Shown here: positions 38,041 through 47,143 of the stretch, piece by piece
Position numbering within the stretch: the first letter of the stretch is position 1
Layout of the letters: every line of letters begins with the position of its first letter
Source: an uncultured Geobacteraceae bacterium
Lineage (GTDB): Bacteria; Desulfobacterota; Desulfuromonadia; Geobacterales; Pseudopelobacteraceae
Assembly (NCBI GenBank): GCA_903852495.1
Contig: CAINRC010000059.1
Location: 38,063 to 102,062, forward strand
DNA: 64,000 bases
Direction of reading: 5' to 3'
The notes under the pieces: generated by a model
Databases searched by the model: none
Told to the model about the DNA's origin: nothing
What the model saw: only the letters and a program-made list of their open reading frames with translations
Position numbers and translations under genes: made by a program

Positions 38041-38055
38041 ATGGGAGATATCTGA
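38041..38055 (+). other. Four-codon mini-ORF with strong ribosome site
   Basis: AAGGAGG at 38028-38034 is followed by ATG GGA GAT ATC TGA. The ribosome site is at good spacing for this start, but only four codons follow. It could be the remains of a deleted gene or a leader that affects expression of the binding protein at 38140. No attenuator hairpin is obvious. Confidence 0.4.
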
Positions 38056-38139
38056 TTCAGATGCTGAAGTATGGAATGTTCTCGTAATTAACCGGTAATG
38101 CTTTTAGTCAACAGACACACATAAAAAAGGAGGCTCAAG

Positions 38140-39381
38140 ATGAATCGAAAACTCGTAACAATTTTATCAGCACTTTTGCTCTGCTTGACGTATTCGGTCA
38201 GTTTCGCAGCTGAAACGATCAAGATCGGTGCTCTTTATCCGATGTCTGGCCGAGGAGGCTTGTACGGACAGGATTCCGAGGCGGCCATTAAGATTGCCGT
38301 TGAGGAAGTGAATGCCAAGGGCTTGCCGGGCGGGAAAAAACTGGAAGTCAAAGTTATCGACGACCAGAGTAAGCCGGCTTACGCAGTGACTGTTGCAAAG
38401 CGCTATATTACTGAAGATAAAGTTAATTTTTTGATGGGTGTCGTTTCATCAGCAGTCGCCTTGGCTGTCACCGAAGTGAGTAAGGAATACAAAACAATTT
38501 TTGTTGGAACAGATCACGGTGCCACTGACCTTACGGCAAATGCCTTCCAGAAGTATTACTTCCGGGTGAACAACAACACATATCAGTCGATGATGGCTGG
38601 AGCGATGTATCTGAAAGAGATGGGCGGGAGCAAAAAAATTGCCTTCATCGGTCCGGACTATGCGTATGGAAGGGATCAGTTGGCGGAACTTAAATACGGA
38701 TTCAAAAAATTGGGAGTTAAAGCTGATTTCGTTGGTGAGTTTTGGCCAAAGCTGTATGAACCTGATTACACATCGTACATAACCGCCATTATAGCTGCAA
38801 AACCGGATATTTTGGTTTCAGGCTTCTGGGGCGGGGACACCGTTGCTTTTATCAAACAGGCCAAAGCCTATGGCCTTTTCAAGAAGATGAAGTATGCACA
38901 TTTTGATGCCGGCGGCAATTACGAGTTGTTCTCAGCTCTTGGCGATGATTGCCCCGAAGGGCTGATCCTTGGATCCAAGCATCACAACAACTGGCCTGAT
39001 ACAAAAGAGAACAAGCAATTCGTCGCTAAATTCCATAAAGCTACCGGCAGATATCCCTCGTATGCTGCACAGGGTGCCTACGTTGGCATATTATTTATCG
39101 CGGAAGCAGTTAAAAAGGTTGGAAATGCTGAAAACACAGAAGCACTTGTCAAGGCGATGGAAGGTATGAAACTTAAAATGCCGGAAGACCCTGCCGGTTT
39201 TACCTCCTTTATAGATCCTGCAACTCATCAAATGGTGCAGACCGAATCAATCGGCATTACAGAGAAAAACAGTAAATATCCTCCGGCTAAATACATGCTG
39301 GGCAAGTTCAAGGACTATCCTGCGGACAAAATTATGCCGGATCAAGAGTATATTGACCTGCTGAAAAAAACCAAAAAATAG
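38140..39381 (+). CDS. LIV-type ABC transporter substrate-binding protein
   Basis: A 413-residue periplasmic binding protein. A signal peptide (LVTILSALLLCLTYSVSFAA) ends at an AxA-like site. The mature part starts ETIKIGALYPMSGRGGLYGQ and continues with EVNAKGLPGGKKLEVKVIDD, typical of leucine/amide-type binding proteins. AAAGGAGG lies ahead of the ATG. It is followed by two permeases and two ATPases, a full LIV set. Related proteins bind branched amino acids, amides, urea, aromatic acids or other small organics, so the ligand is open; context says it is the pathway substrate. Confidence 0.92.
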   Translation: MNRKLVTILSALLLCLTYSVSFAAETIKIGALYPMSGRGGLYGQDSEAAIKIAVEEVNAKGLPGGKKLEVKVIDDQSKPAYAVTVAKRYITEDKVNFLMGVVSSAVALAVTEVSKEYKTIFVGTDHGATDLTANAFQKYYFRVNNNTYQSMMAGAMYLKEMGGSKKIAFIGPDYAYGRDQLAELKYGFKKLGVKADFVGEFWPKLYEPDYTSYITAIIAAKPDILVSGFWGGDTVAFIKQAKAYGLFKKMKYAHFDAGGNYELFSALGDDCPEGLILGSKHHNNWPDTKENKQFVAKFHKATGRYPSYAAQGAYVGILFIAEAVKKVGNAENTEALVKAMEGMKLKMPEDPAGFTSFIDPATHQMVQTESIGITEKNSKYPPAKYMLGKFKDYPADKIMPDQEYIDLLKKTKK

Positions 39382-39393
39382 CGTGGGCCTCTA

Positions 39394-40281
39394 ATGAGCA
39401 TTGAAACCATTATATCACAATTTGTCGGCGGCCTATCGGTGTCAATGCTCCTCTTTCTGGTTGCAAGCGGCCTTACACTGATCTTCGGAGTAGCCAAGGT
39501 CTTCAATTTTGCCCACGGCTCTTTCTACCTTCTGGGCGCTTATTTCAGTTATCAGGCGATTGCCCTTTTCAATAATTTCTGGGCTGGAGTAATTGCCGCA
39601 ACAATTGGCGCCGGCCTCATCGGCATGTTGCTTGAGATATGTTTCATCCGAAAGATCAGAGGACGATCCGAGGAGGGCGCATTCCAGATATTGCTTACCT
39701 ATGCTTTTATTCTTATTATCGACGATGCTGTGAAGTTCATCTGGGGGCCTGAATACAAAACTATTCAGAAGCCCCCATCCCTTGCCGGCACCTTGGAAAT
39801 CGGCGCCGTGTCTCTACCTAAGTACAACCTCTTTATCATCGTTCTTGGCATCGTGATTGTCATAGTTGCCTGGTACATTTTGAGCAGGACAAAAACCGGT
39901 AAAATAATTCAGGCTGCATCCACTGATTCGCAGATGGTTGGACTATTGGGGGTAAACGTCTCAATGGTGATGAGCCTTGTTTTCGGAGTGGCCACCGCCA
40001 TGGGCGGTCTGGCCGGAGCGATGGCTGCGCCTCTGAGGACTGTTACATCAGGTTCAGGAGTAGAGGTGATCATCGAATCACTGATTGTAGTGGTCATCGG
40101 TGGCTTGGGGAATTTTTGGGGCGCACTACTCGGGGCGGTGCTTATTGGCGAAGTGAATGCATTCGGTGTTCTTTGGCTCCCGCAGTGGGCATCTCTGCTC
40201 AGTTTTGTCGTCATGATTGTTGTGCTCATTTTTAAACCGAAGGGTCTTTTGTCCAATGAACCGACAAGGAAGAAAATATGA
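39394..40281 (+). CDS. LIV-type ABC transporter permease (LivH-like)
   Basis: A 295-residue inner-membrane permease with about eight hydrophobic helices. Family signatures include LTLIFGVAKVFNFAHGSFYLLG near the N-terminus and ESLIVVVIGGLGNFWGALLGAVLIG near the C-terminus. It starts 12 bases after the binding-protein gene, and its stop overlaps the next permease by four bases (ATGA). It would form the channel with the LivM-like protein. Confidence 0.93.
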   Translation: MSIETIISQFVGGLSVSMLLFLVASGLTLIFGVAKVFNFAHGSFYLLGAYFSYQAIALFNNFWAGVIAATIGAGLIGMLLEICFIRKIRGRSEEGAFQILLTYAFILIIDDAVKFIWGPEYKTIQKPPSLAGTLEIGAVSLPKYNLFIIVLGIVIVIVAWYILSRTKTGKIIQAASTDSQMVGLLGVNVSMVMSLVFGVATAMGGLAGAMAAPLRTVTSGSGVEVIIESLIVVVIGGLGNFWGALLGAVLIGEVNAFGVLWLPQWASLLSFVVMIVVLIFKPKGLLSNEPTRKKI

Positions 40282-41237
40282 TGAAAAGATATAAAGACCT
40301 TGTCCCCTGGATTATCTATTTCCTCGTATTCGGCGGTATGCTCTTTGTCAGGGGAGGGGGGCATTACGTTCATCTTGCAATGCAGATAATTATACTTGGA
40401 CTTTTCGCCACTTCCTTTAATGTTCTATTCGGTAAAACAGGGCTTCTTTCGTTTGGGCAAGCGCTTTTCTACGGTTTGGGGGCATATATTACCGGAATGG
40501 CTGCAAAAAGCTTCGGGCCTGATTATTTCATGTGGGCTTTATTGGCGGTGCCGCTGGTCGCAATTGTTGTCTCCATACTGCTGGGGGCATTGAGCCTTCG
40601 GCTGTCAGATGTTTACTTTACCATGCTTACTCTTGCCTTTGCTCAGCTTGCCTGGGGCATAACGATCAAGTGGTACGGCTTAACCCGGGGAGACGACGGC
40701 ATTCAGGCAATACCCAAGCCGGCGCTGTTGACAGGTAATGTAAATTACTACCTGTTTTCTTTCTTGGTTGTTACAGCGTGTATTTACTTCCTCTGGCGAC
40801 TCGACAGATCACCATTCGGGAGCGTACTGGAGGGAATCCGACAAAATTCTCTCAGGGTCACTTTTACCGGAATGAGTGTTTTTCGCCACCAGTTGCTGGC
40901 GTATGTGATTTCCTCCTCCTTCACGGCCATTGCCGGTGGTCTGTACGCAGGAATAGACGGAAGTATTCATCCGGATATGTTTTACTGGACCATGTCCGGC
41001 AGCATCATTCTCATGACAATTCTGGGAGGTATGAGCGGTTTTTTCGGCCCGATTATCGGTGTTACAATTTTTGTCCTGCTTGAGGACATGGTAGGACGTT
41101 CAACCGAATATTGGTCGTTCGTCATAGGCATTATCATGCTGATCATGGTTATGATTTTTCCACACGGAATTATTGGAATTGCAACTTATTTCGGAAAGTT
41201 TTTTGCGAGAAAGGGAGGCCAGGTTGACAACCCTTGA
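40278..41237 (+). CDS. LIV-type ABC transporter permease (LivM-like)
   Basis: A 319-residue permease, second half of the channel. Motifs: FNVLFGKTGLLSFGQALFYG, LRLSDVYFTMLTLAFAQL, GLTRGDDGI, and GGMSGFFGPIIGVTIFVLLE. The form GLLSFGQ...LTLAFAQ is the usual LivM signature. Start and end overlap its neighbours, so the transporter genes are tightly coupled. The C-terminal residues KFFARKGGQVDNP overlap the ATPase start. Confidence 0.93.
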   Translation: MMKRYKDLVPWIIYFLVFGGMLFVRGGGHYVHLAMQIIILGLFATSFNVLFGKTGLLSFGQALFYGLGAYITGMAAKSFGPDYFMWALLAVPLVAIVVSILLGALSLRLSDVYFTMLTLAFAQLAWGITIKWYGLTRGDDGIQAIPKPALLTGNVNYYLFSFLVVTACIYFLWRLDRSPFGSVLEGIRQNSLRVTFTGMSVFRHQLLAYVISSSFTAIAGGLYAGIDGSIHPDMFYWTMSGSIILMTILGGMSGFFGPIIGVTIFVLLEDMVGRSTEYWSFVIGIIMLIMVMIFPHGIIGIATYFGKFFARKGGQVDNP

Positions 41238-41976
41238 AATAAAAAACCTGAGCAAGCATTTTGGCGGCCTGCATGTTTCAAATGACATCTCCATGTCAAT
41301 CAAGAAAGGCGAAATAGCCGCCATCATCGGACCGAACGGAGCAGGCAAGACCACCCTTTTTAATCAGATTACCGGTTATATAAGCCCGGACAACGGTAAA
41401 ATCTTCTATAAAGGTGAAGAGATTACCGGTTCAAATCCTGAAAAACTGGTCAAAACCGGAATTGTGAGAGCTTTCCAGGTTGCCAGTCTTTTTTATGACG
41501 AAACGGTGTACAACAATCTTCACCTTGCGGCCCTTTCATACCATGGGAAAAACTGGAACTTCTTCTCTAACCGGCACGCTTCCCGCGATATAGAGGATCA
41601 CTGCCGCTTTATTCTGGAAAGACTGGGTCTCAGTAAAAAGGCTGAGGTAAAGGCTTTTGAGCTGTCTCATGGCGACCAGAAGGTTCTTGATATTGCTATT
41701 GCCCTTACAATGAAACCGACGCTCCTCCTGCTGGATGAGCCGACCGCCGGAATGTCACCTGATGAACGTGTAAAAATGACCCGTTTGATCAAAGCCATTC
41801 ACGAAGAATTCGAACTGACTACCCTTTTTGTCGAGCATGACATGGATATGGTTTTCGGCATTGCCGATATTATTCGTGTACTGGTCCGGGGTGAGTTGAT
41901 CGCCGAGGGAAACGCCGCTGATATCCAGAATAACCCTGCGGTCATTGAGGCCTATCTTGGCTACGAGGTGCTGTAA
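41224..41976 (+). CDS. LIV-type ABC transporter ATPase (LivG-like)
   Basis: A 250-residue ATPase. Walker A is GPNGAGKTTLFNQI, the signature region is ELSHGDQKVLDIAIAL, Walker B is LLLLDEPTAGM, and the switch His is in VEHDMD. The TTG at 41224 was chosen as start because GGGAGG is five bases ahead and the protein then begins LTTLEIKNLSKHFGGL, as in the family; there is no usable ATG. The signature has SHGDQ rather than LSGGQ, a common LivG variant. Confidence 0.9.
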   Translation: MTTLEIKNLSKHFGGLHVSNDISMSIKKGEIAAIIGPNGAGKTTLFNQITGYISPDNGKIFYKGEEITGSNPEKLVKTGIVRAFQVASLFYDETVYNNLHLAALSYHGKNWNFFSNRHASRDIEDHCRFILERLGLSKKAEVKAFELSHGDQKVLDIAIALTMKPTLLLLDEPTAGMSPDERVKMTRLIKAIHEEFELTTLFVEHDMDMVFGIADIIRVLVRGELIAEGNAADIQNNPAVIEAYLGYEVL

Positions 41977-41978
41977 AT

Positions 41979-42683
41979 ATGAGTGATATACTGCTTGTGC
42001 AAAACATCGACTCTTATTATGGAAAGAGCCACATTCTATTTGGGGCCAGTTTTAGTGTAAAGAAGGGTGAGACCTTTTGCCTTATGGGGAGGAACGGAGC
42101 CGGCAAGACCACGACCTTCAAAAATATCGTAATGCTGGTCCCGCCCAAAAGCGGCGAGGTGATCTTCAACGGGAAAAAAATAACCGGTATGAAACCCTAT
42201 CATACGGCCAGGTTAGGCCTGGGTCTGGTTCCGGAGGATCGGAGGATATTCGGCCTCCTCTCAGTCAAAGACAATCTTGAGCTCGGAACCTCCACCGGCA
42301 GGCTGGGACACTGGAATCTGGAGTTGATCTATAGCTATTTTCCGGCTCTGGAAGAATACCAGGAAAGGATGGCGGGAACGCTCTCCGGCGGGGAGCAGCA
42401 GATGCTTACAATTGCCAGAACCCTGATGGGAAATCCTGAGATACTGCTACTTGACGAACCTACGGAAGGCTTGAGTCCTGTGATGATAAAAGTTCTAAAA
42501 GATCTGGTACTTAAGCTCAAGGAACTGAATACAACGATTCTTCTGTCCGAGCAGAACATCAAGTTTTCCATGGCGGTGTCCGACAGGGTGGCGATCATTG
42601 ACAGGGGTCATATGGTTTACGAGGCTGATGTGGACACTTTCAGGAAAGATGATGAGATAAAGATGAAGTACCTTTCCGTCTGA
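41979..42683 (+). CDS. LIV-type ABC transporter ATPase (LivF-like)
   Basis: A 234-residue ATPase, partner of the LivG-like protein. Walker A is GRNGAGKTTTFKNI, the signature GTLSGGEQQMLTIARTL, and Walker B EILLLDEPTEGL, with EQN as switch segment. The ATG at 41979 follows the previous stop by two bases. EGL after Walker B is characteristic of LivF. It completes the five-gene transporter. Confidence 0.93.
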   Translation: MSDILLVQNIDSYYGKSHILFGASFSVKKGETFCLMGRNGAGKTTTFKNIVMLVPPKSGEVIFNGKKITGMKPYHTARLGLGLVPEDRRIFGLLSVKDNLELGTSTGRLGHWNLELIYSYFPALEEYQERMAGTLSGGEQQMLTIARTLMGNPEILLLDEPTEGLSPVMIKVLKDLVLKLKELNTTILLSEQNIKFSMAVSDRVAIIDRGHMVYEADVDTFRKDDEIKMKYLSV

Positions 42684-42702
42684 TACTTTCAAGGAGAATT
42701 CC

Positions 42703-43860
42703 ATGGCTGCAATAAATTATTTCAAGACAACCGCAAAAATTATTACCGGGGCAAAGTCGATCACAACCCTACCTCAAGAGATCAAGCAACTTGGAGGAAG
42801 GAATGTTTTTATAATCACAGATGAAGGAATCATTAAGGCGGGAATCTGCGATCAGGTTATACAAATTTTGAAAGGCTCGGTCAAGGCGGTTTCAGTGTAC
42901 GGCAGCGTACCGCCCGAACCTCCACTGGAAACAATCGCAGATTGCCTGGAGCAGGCACGTCAAGCCCGGTGTGATCTGATTATTGGTTTAGGCGGCGGTT
43001 CATCAATGGATGTTGCCAAAGTCATCTCCGTATTGTTGACAAATAAAAAACCACTAAATGATCTAATAGGGATTAATCTGGTTGAAAAGAGAGGGATTCC
43101 AAAAATACTCATCCCAACTTCCGCAGGAACAGGGAGCGAAGTAACTCCAATTGCCATCCTGACGGATTGCTCTGAAAATCTCAAAAAAGGGATTGTTTCG
43201 GACTATCTATTTCCTGAAGTCGCTATTCTTGACGCTGAACTGACTATTTCCCTTCCCCCACTCGCTACGGCTGCCAGCGGCATTGACGCTTTGATTCACG
43301 CCATCGAGGCCTATACATCGGTGAATGCAACTTCCATGACGGACCATCTTGCTCTGCGTGCAATAGAGTTGATAGTATCCAACATCCGCAGCGCCTGGGC
43401 CAATGGTAACAACATTGAAGCCCGTATGAAAATGCTTGAAGGGAGTTGTTTGGCAGGTCAGGCCTTTGCCAATGCCGGGGTGACGGCGGTTCATGCCTTT
43501 GCCTACCCTCTGGGAGGAGAGTTTCATGTGTCGCATGGCGTGGCGAACGCGGTTATGCTCTGCACGGTGCTGCGATTCAATCTTCTGGCCAACCTGTCCA
43601 AATTTGGAACCCTTGGTAAAGTATTGTGCCCGGACATCAGCTCAACTGACAATAAAGTGTTGGCAAATGGTGGGATACTATTTTTGGAGGAGCTTATTGC
43701 GGATCTGCAGCTTCCTAAAACACTAAGGGAATTGAATGTCCCCAGAGAGGCTATCGGAGGCATGGCGGAAGGGGTTATGAAGGTAACAAGGCTGCTTGCA
43801 AACAATCCGCGCAAGATCACTCTTGCGGATGCCGTCAGCATATACCAGAGCGTTTATTGA
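42703..43860 (+). CDS. Iron-containing (group III) alcohol dehydrogenase
   Basis: A 385-residue enzyme. It has the NAD-binding loop GLGGGSSMDVAKV, PTSAGTGSEVTPIAIL, and metal ligands Asp in GIDALIHAIEAY and His in the HAFAYPLGGEFHVSHG region. Group III enzymes reduce or oxidise small alcohols; 4-hydroxybutyrate, sulfoacetaldehyde and 1,3-propanediol dehydrogenases belong here. It would deliver an aldehyde to, or take one from, the GabD-like enzyme. AAGGAG lies nine bases before the ATG. It follows the transporter by 19 bases, probably in the same transcript. Confidence 0.92.
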   Translation: MAAINYFKTTAKIITGAKSITTLPQEIKQLGGRNVFIITDEGIIKAGICDQVIQILKGSVKAVSVYGSVPPEPPLETIADCLEQARQARCDLIIGLGGGSSMDVAKVISVLLTNKKPLNDLIGINLVEKRGIPKILIPTSAGTGSEVTPIAILTDCSENLKKGIVSDYLFPEVAILDAELTISLPPLATAASGIDALIHAIEAYTSVNATSMTDHLALRAIELIVSNIRSAWANGNNIEARMKMLEGSCLAGQAFANAGVTAVHAFAYPLGGEFHVSHGVANAVMLCTVLRFNLLANLSKFGTLGKVLCPDISSTDNKVLANGGILFLEELIADLQLPKTLRELNVPREAIGGMAEGVMKVTRLLANNPRKITLADAVSIYQSVY

Positions 43861-43861
43861 T

Positions 43862-43987
43862 AATTCCAATTTCATTTCAAAGCCCTCTCTTCGTTTGCTC
43901 GTCATCGGCTCCTCAACGAACTATCTGTACGCCTCCGTCGCCGATCTCCTCGCCGCCTGGAGATCATATTTGAATTGGAATTGGAAT
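43862..43987. repeat. Intergenic palindromic repeat, copy 2
   Basis: It lies between the alcohol dehydrogenase and the histidinol-dehydrogenase-like gene. AATTCCAATTTCA at the left and TGAATTGGAATT at the right are nearly inverted. The core shares GGCTCC-CAACG, GTACG and ATCTCCTCGCCGCC with copy 1 at 25871-25985. It may weaken transcription into the next genes. Confidence 0.65.
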
Positions 43988-44034
43988 AACAGGTCGTTCG
44001 ATACATTGCAGGACTTCAGAAAGGATGATTTTCA

Positions 44035-45321
44035 ATGATCAGTTATCTTAAAGCGGGGCAAACCGCTCAGACCAAGGCTGAAAACAGCCTCCAAGTCCGC
44101 ACTACGGTTGAGGCAATCATAGCCGACATCGGCGCGCGTGGTGAACGTGCACTGCGCGAATATTCGGAGAAATTCGACAACTGGTCACCGGCCTCCTTCA
44201 GGCTCTCTGATAGCGAGATAGCCGACTGCGTGCGAAAGTTGCCTCAGGACACCATCAGCGACATCAAGTTTGCCCAGACTCAGATCCGTAACTTTGCCCT
44301 CGCCCAACGCGACGCTCTCAAAGATATTGAAATAGAGACCCTCCCTGGCGTCGTGCTCGGTCACAGGAACATCCCGGTCAACAGCGTCGGTTGCTACATT
44401 CCGGGGGGCAAGTACCCGATGGTGGCTTCCGCGCACATGAGCGTCGTCACCGCGAAGGCGGCCGGTGTCAAACGAATAATCTCCACCGCGCCGCCCTTCG
44501 ACGGTGCGCCTCACCCTGCCATTGTCGCGGCTATGCATTTTGGCGGCGCCGATGAAATCTACGCGTTCGGCGGCGTTCAGGCCATCACCTCCATGGCGCT
44601 TGGCACGGAGAACATCGCGCCGGTCGACATGATTGTCGGGCCGGGTAATGCGTTTGTTGCAGAAGCCAAACGCCAGTTGTTCGGGCGAGTCGGCATAGAT
44701 TTGTTGGCCGGTCCCACCGAGACGCTGATTATTGCTGATGGCAGTTGCGACGCCGAAATGGCCGCCGTCGATTTGATCGGCCAGGCGGAACATGGCCCCG
44801 GCAGTCCCTCAATTCTGCTCACCAATTCTGCCAAACTGGCCAATGATGTGTCGGGCGAGATTGAAAAACTGCTGGCCTGGCTCCCCACGGCTGCTATCGC
44901 GCGCAAAGCCTGGGAGGAGTGCGGCGAGATCATCCTCTGTGATACGCTTGACGAGTTGGTTCAGGAAGCCGACCGGATAGCGTCTGAACACGTGCAGGTG
45001 CTCATGCGGGATCCGGATTACTTCCTCCGGCATATGACAAACTTCGGCGCAATGTTTCTGGGCCATCGCACCAACGTTGCTTACGGCGACAAGGTAATCG
45101 GCACCAACCATACGCTGCCGACGATGAAAGCGGCACGTTACACCGGCGGTCTTTGGGTGGGCAAGTTCATAAAGACCTGCACTTATCAGAGGGTGCTGAC
45201 TGACGAGGCTTCTGTGCTGGTTGGCGAATATTGTTCACGTCTTTGCGCCGTTGAAGGTTTTGCCGGCCACAAGGAACAGGCGGATCTGCGGGTACGGCGG
45301 TACGGCAAAAAGGGAGCATAG
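44035..45321 (+). CDS. Histidinol-dehydrogenase-like alcohol dehydrogenase (HpsN-like)
   Basis: A 428-residue zinc- and NAD-dependent enzyme of the HisD superfamily. The metal ligands appear kept: Gln and His in LIGQAEHG, Asp in [10 protein letters not shown], and His in EGFAGHKEQ; the general-base pair is in ASEHVQV. The segment [18 protein letters not shown] is closer to HpsN (sulfopropanediol 3-dehydrogenase) than to true HisD, where it reads VGLYVPGG with a Ser/Thr pattern. No other his gene is nearby. It probably oxidises an alcohol in two steps to an acid. Substrate assignment to a sulfonate is only a hypothesis. Confidence 0.88.
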   Translation: MISYLKAGQTAQTKAENSLQVRTTVEAIIADIGARGERALREYSEKFDNWSPASFRLSDSEIADCVRKLPQDTISDIKFAQTQIRNFALAQRDALKDIEIETLPGVVLGHRNIPVNSVGCYIPGGKYPMVASAHMSVVTAKAAGVKRIISTAPPFDGAPHPAIVAAMHFGGADEIYAFGGVQAITSMALGTENIAPVDMIVGPGNAFVAEAKRQLFGRVGIDLLAGPTETLIIADGSCDAEMAAVDLIGQAEHGPGSPSILLTNSAKLANDVSGEIEKLLAWLPTAAIARKAWEECGEIILCDTLDELVQEADRIASEHVQVLMRDPDYFLRHMTNFGAMFLGHRTNVAYGDKVIGTNHTLPTMKAARYTGGLWVGKFIKTCTYQRVLTDEASVLVGEYCSRLCAVEGFAGHKEQADLRVRRYGKKGA

Positions 45322-45324
45322 CAG

Positions 45325-46083
45325 ATGAAACAACAATCAGATAGAGCAGTAGCGCTCGTCACGGGCGGAGCAGGGGGGATCGGTTCCGCCATCTGCCGCG
45401 CTCTTGCCGCTTCGGAAATGCAGGTGGTCGTTGGCTACAACAGTTCGGCTGATGCGGCTCATGCACTTGCAGAAAATCTGCCGGGCGAGGGGCACATCGC
45501 GCTGCCTGCACCTGTCACCGACTGTGCAGGGTTGTCGGTTCTGGCTGATGAGATCCGCACACGTTATGGCCGCTGCGACGTCCTTGTTAACTGCGCCGGC
45601 ACAACACGCTTCGTGTCGCATCACAATTTGGACGATCTTGATGATGATCTGATTGACACTATTCTGGCGACTAATGTCCGCGGCCCGTTTGCCGCGATAC
45701 GAGCGTTGCGACCGCTGCTTGAGACGAGTCAGATCCCCGGAGGGGGTGTGATCGTCAACATTTCTTCCATAGCGGCACAAACTGCGGTCGGCAGTAACGT
45801 CATGTACTGCGCTTCAAAAGCCGCCATAGATAATATGACCAAGTCGCTTGCCCGGGCGCTTGCACCTAGAATCCGCGTCCTTTCTGTTTCACCCGGCCTG
45901 GTCGACACCGAGTTCGTAAAATCAATGGATCCGGCCTGGCGGAATGAACAGGCTGCCCGCACGCCGCTCAAGCGTCTCACGGAACCGGAAGACGTAGCCT
46001 CCGCCGTGATAGCTGCAATCAAATATCTCACTTTCAGTACCGGTACTATCATCACTGTTGATGGTGGCCGGATTCTTGGTTGA
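45325..46083 (+). CDS. Short-chain dehydrogenase/reductase
   Basis: A 252-residue classical SDR. The cofactor loop is TGGAGGIGSAI, NCAG is present, and the catalytic set is Ser in NISSIAA with Tyr and Lys in YCASKAA. The C-terminal DGGRILG is typical of the FabG-like branch. It starts three bases after the HisD-like gene and is probably co-translated. Codon use is G/C-richer than the transporter genes to the left, as for the HisD-like gene. It may act on the same substrate at a different carbon. Confidence 0.92.
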   Translation: MKQQSDRAVALVTGGAGGIGSAICRALAASEMQVVVGYNSSADAAHALAENLPGEGHIALPAPVTDCAGLSVLADEIRTRYGRCDVLVNCAGTTRFVSHHNLDDLDDDLIDTILATNVRGPFAAIRALRPLLETSQIPGGGVIVNISSIAAQTAVGSNVMYCASKAAIDNMTKSLARALAPRIRVLSVSPGLVDTEFVKSMDPAWRNEQAARTPLKRLTEPEDVASAVIAAIKYLTFSTGTIITVDGGRILG

Positions 46084-46124
46084 GTCAATGCTTGAACTGC
46101 AATTGTATTGGGAGAGGTAAAAAA

Positions 46125-46556
46125 ATGGGAGTTGGCTCAGCAACTCGAAGTGACTTTAAATGGTTCTCCACGGTTACAACGCGCTGGATGGACAACGATA
46201 GCTACGGGCACGTAAACAATGTCATCTACTACAGTTGGTTCGATACGGCAGTTAACCAGTTCCTGATTGCGAATGGAGTGCTTGATATCGAAAACAGCCC
46301 CGTAATCGGCTTGGTCATCGAAACTCAGTGCAATTATTTTGCACCTCTCGCATTTCCGGATCGGATTGCCATCGGAATCCGTGTTGCAAAACTCGGAAAT
46401 TCGAGCGTGCGGTACGAAGTCGGTGTCTTCCGGGAGGATGAAGAAAAGGTCTCGGCGCAGGGGCACTTCGTCCATGTCTACGTCAGCCGCGAGACACGCA
46501 GGCCGGTATCCTTGCCCGATAATCTCAGGGCTGTTCTTCAGTCGATCCAGGAGTGA
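46125..46556 (+). CDS. Acyl-CoA thioesterase (4-hydroxybenzoyl-CoA thioesterase family)
   Basis: A 143-residue hot-dog-fold protein. The segment TRWMDNDSYGHVNNVIYYSWFDT holds the usual Asp-containing active site of this family (RxxDxDxxGHVNN). ATG at 46125 has GGAGAGG seven bases upstream; the longer open frame from 46080 overlaps the SDR gene and lacks a ribosome site. It would hydrolyse a CoA ester. Its place after dehydrogenases suggests a CoA intermediate or product clearance. Confidence 0.88.
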   Translation: MGVGSATRSDFKWFSTVTTRWMDNDSYGHVNNVIYYSWFDTAVNQFLIANGVLDIENSPVIGLVIETQCNYFAPLAFPDRIAIGIRVAKLGNSSVRYEVGVFREDEEKVSAQGHFVHVYVSRETRRPVSLPDNLRAVLQSIQE

Positions 46557-46583
46557 TTCCGGTTTCCGGAAAAGGAGCCAGTG

Positions 46584-46874
46584 GTGTCTAAAGTAACGGT
46601 AGTAGCCATGATCGTGGCAAAGAAAGATTGCGTTGAAACCGTTAAATCCGAATTGTTCAAGCTCATCCCCCCGACGAGGGAGGAGAACGGTTGCATCGAG
46701 TACAATCTGCATCAGGATAACAGTGACCCCTCAATATTCCTGTTCTACGAAACCTGGGAGAGCGCAGATTCTATTCAAAAGCACATAAATACGGATCATT
46801 ACAAGGCTTACGTCACAGCTCTTGACGGAAAGTTGGAGGGCAAAGTCGTTAATAAAATGACCCGGATTGCATAA
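46584..46874 (+). CDS. ABM-domain (YgiN-like) monooxygenase family protein
   Basis: A 96-residue ferredoxin-like fold protein: VTVVAMIVAKKDCVETVK, EENGCIEYNLHQD, FLFYETWESADSIQKHINTDHY. The His in HINTDHY and the ENG-Y-L pattern are usual for this family. Two adjacent GTG codons could start it; 46584 is favoured, as it gives a six-base gap from AAAGGAG. Members act as quinol monooxygenases or as dehydratase-like small enzymes. Activity is uncertain in an anaerobe. Confidence 0.85.
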   Translation: MSKVTVVAMIVAKKDCVETVKSELFKLIPPTREENGCIEYNLHQDNSDPSIFLFYETWESADSIQKHINTDHYKAYVTALDGKLEGKVVNKMTRIA

Positions 46875-47143
46875 AGTATAACCGCCACCAGCAAACCCCA
46901 GGTAAAAGCAGGATTGGCACAAATGACAATATGTGCTTCCCGGCAAAACGTGGGTGTTGATTTCCCTCAATCATGCTCTTCAGTTTTAACCACTCCTTAG
47001 ATCAAGCCATTCACTGACAGCACGCCAATCATGACAACAAATTGGTCATAAATTATGAAAACTACATCAATCCGTATGAGCTTTTCGTCGCGGAATGAGA
47101 AAGCACAATGAACTCGAGATGAAAAAACGGGAGGAATGCAGCC

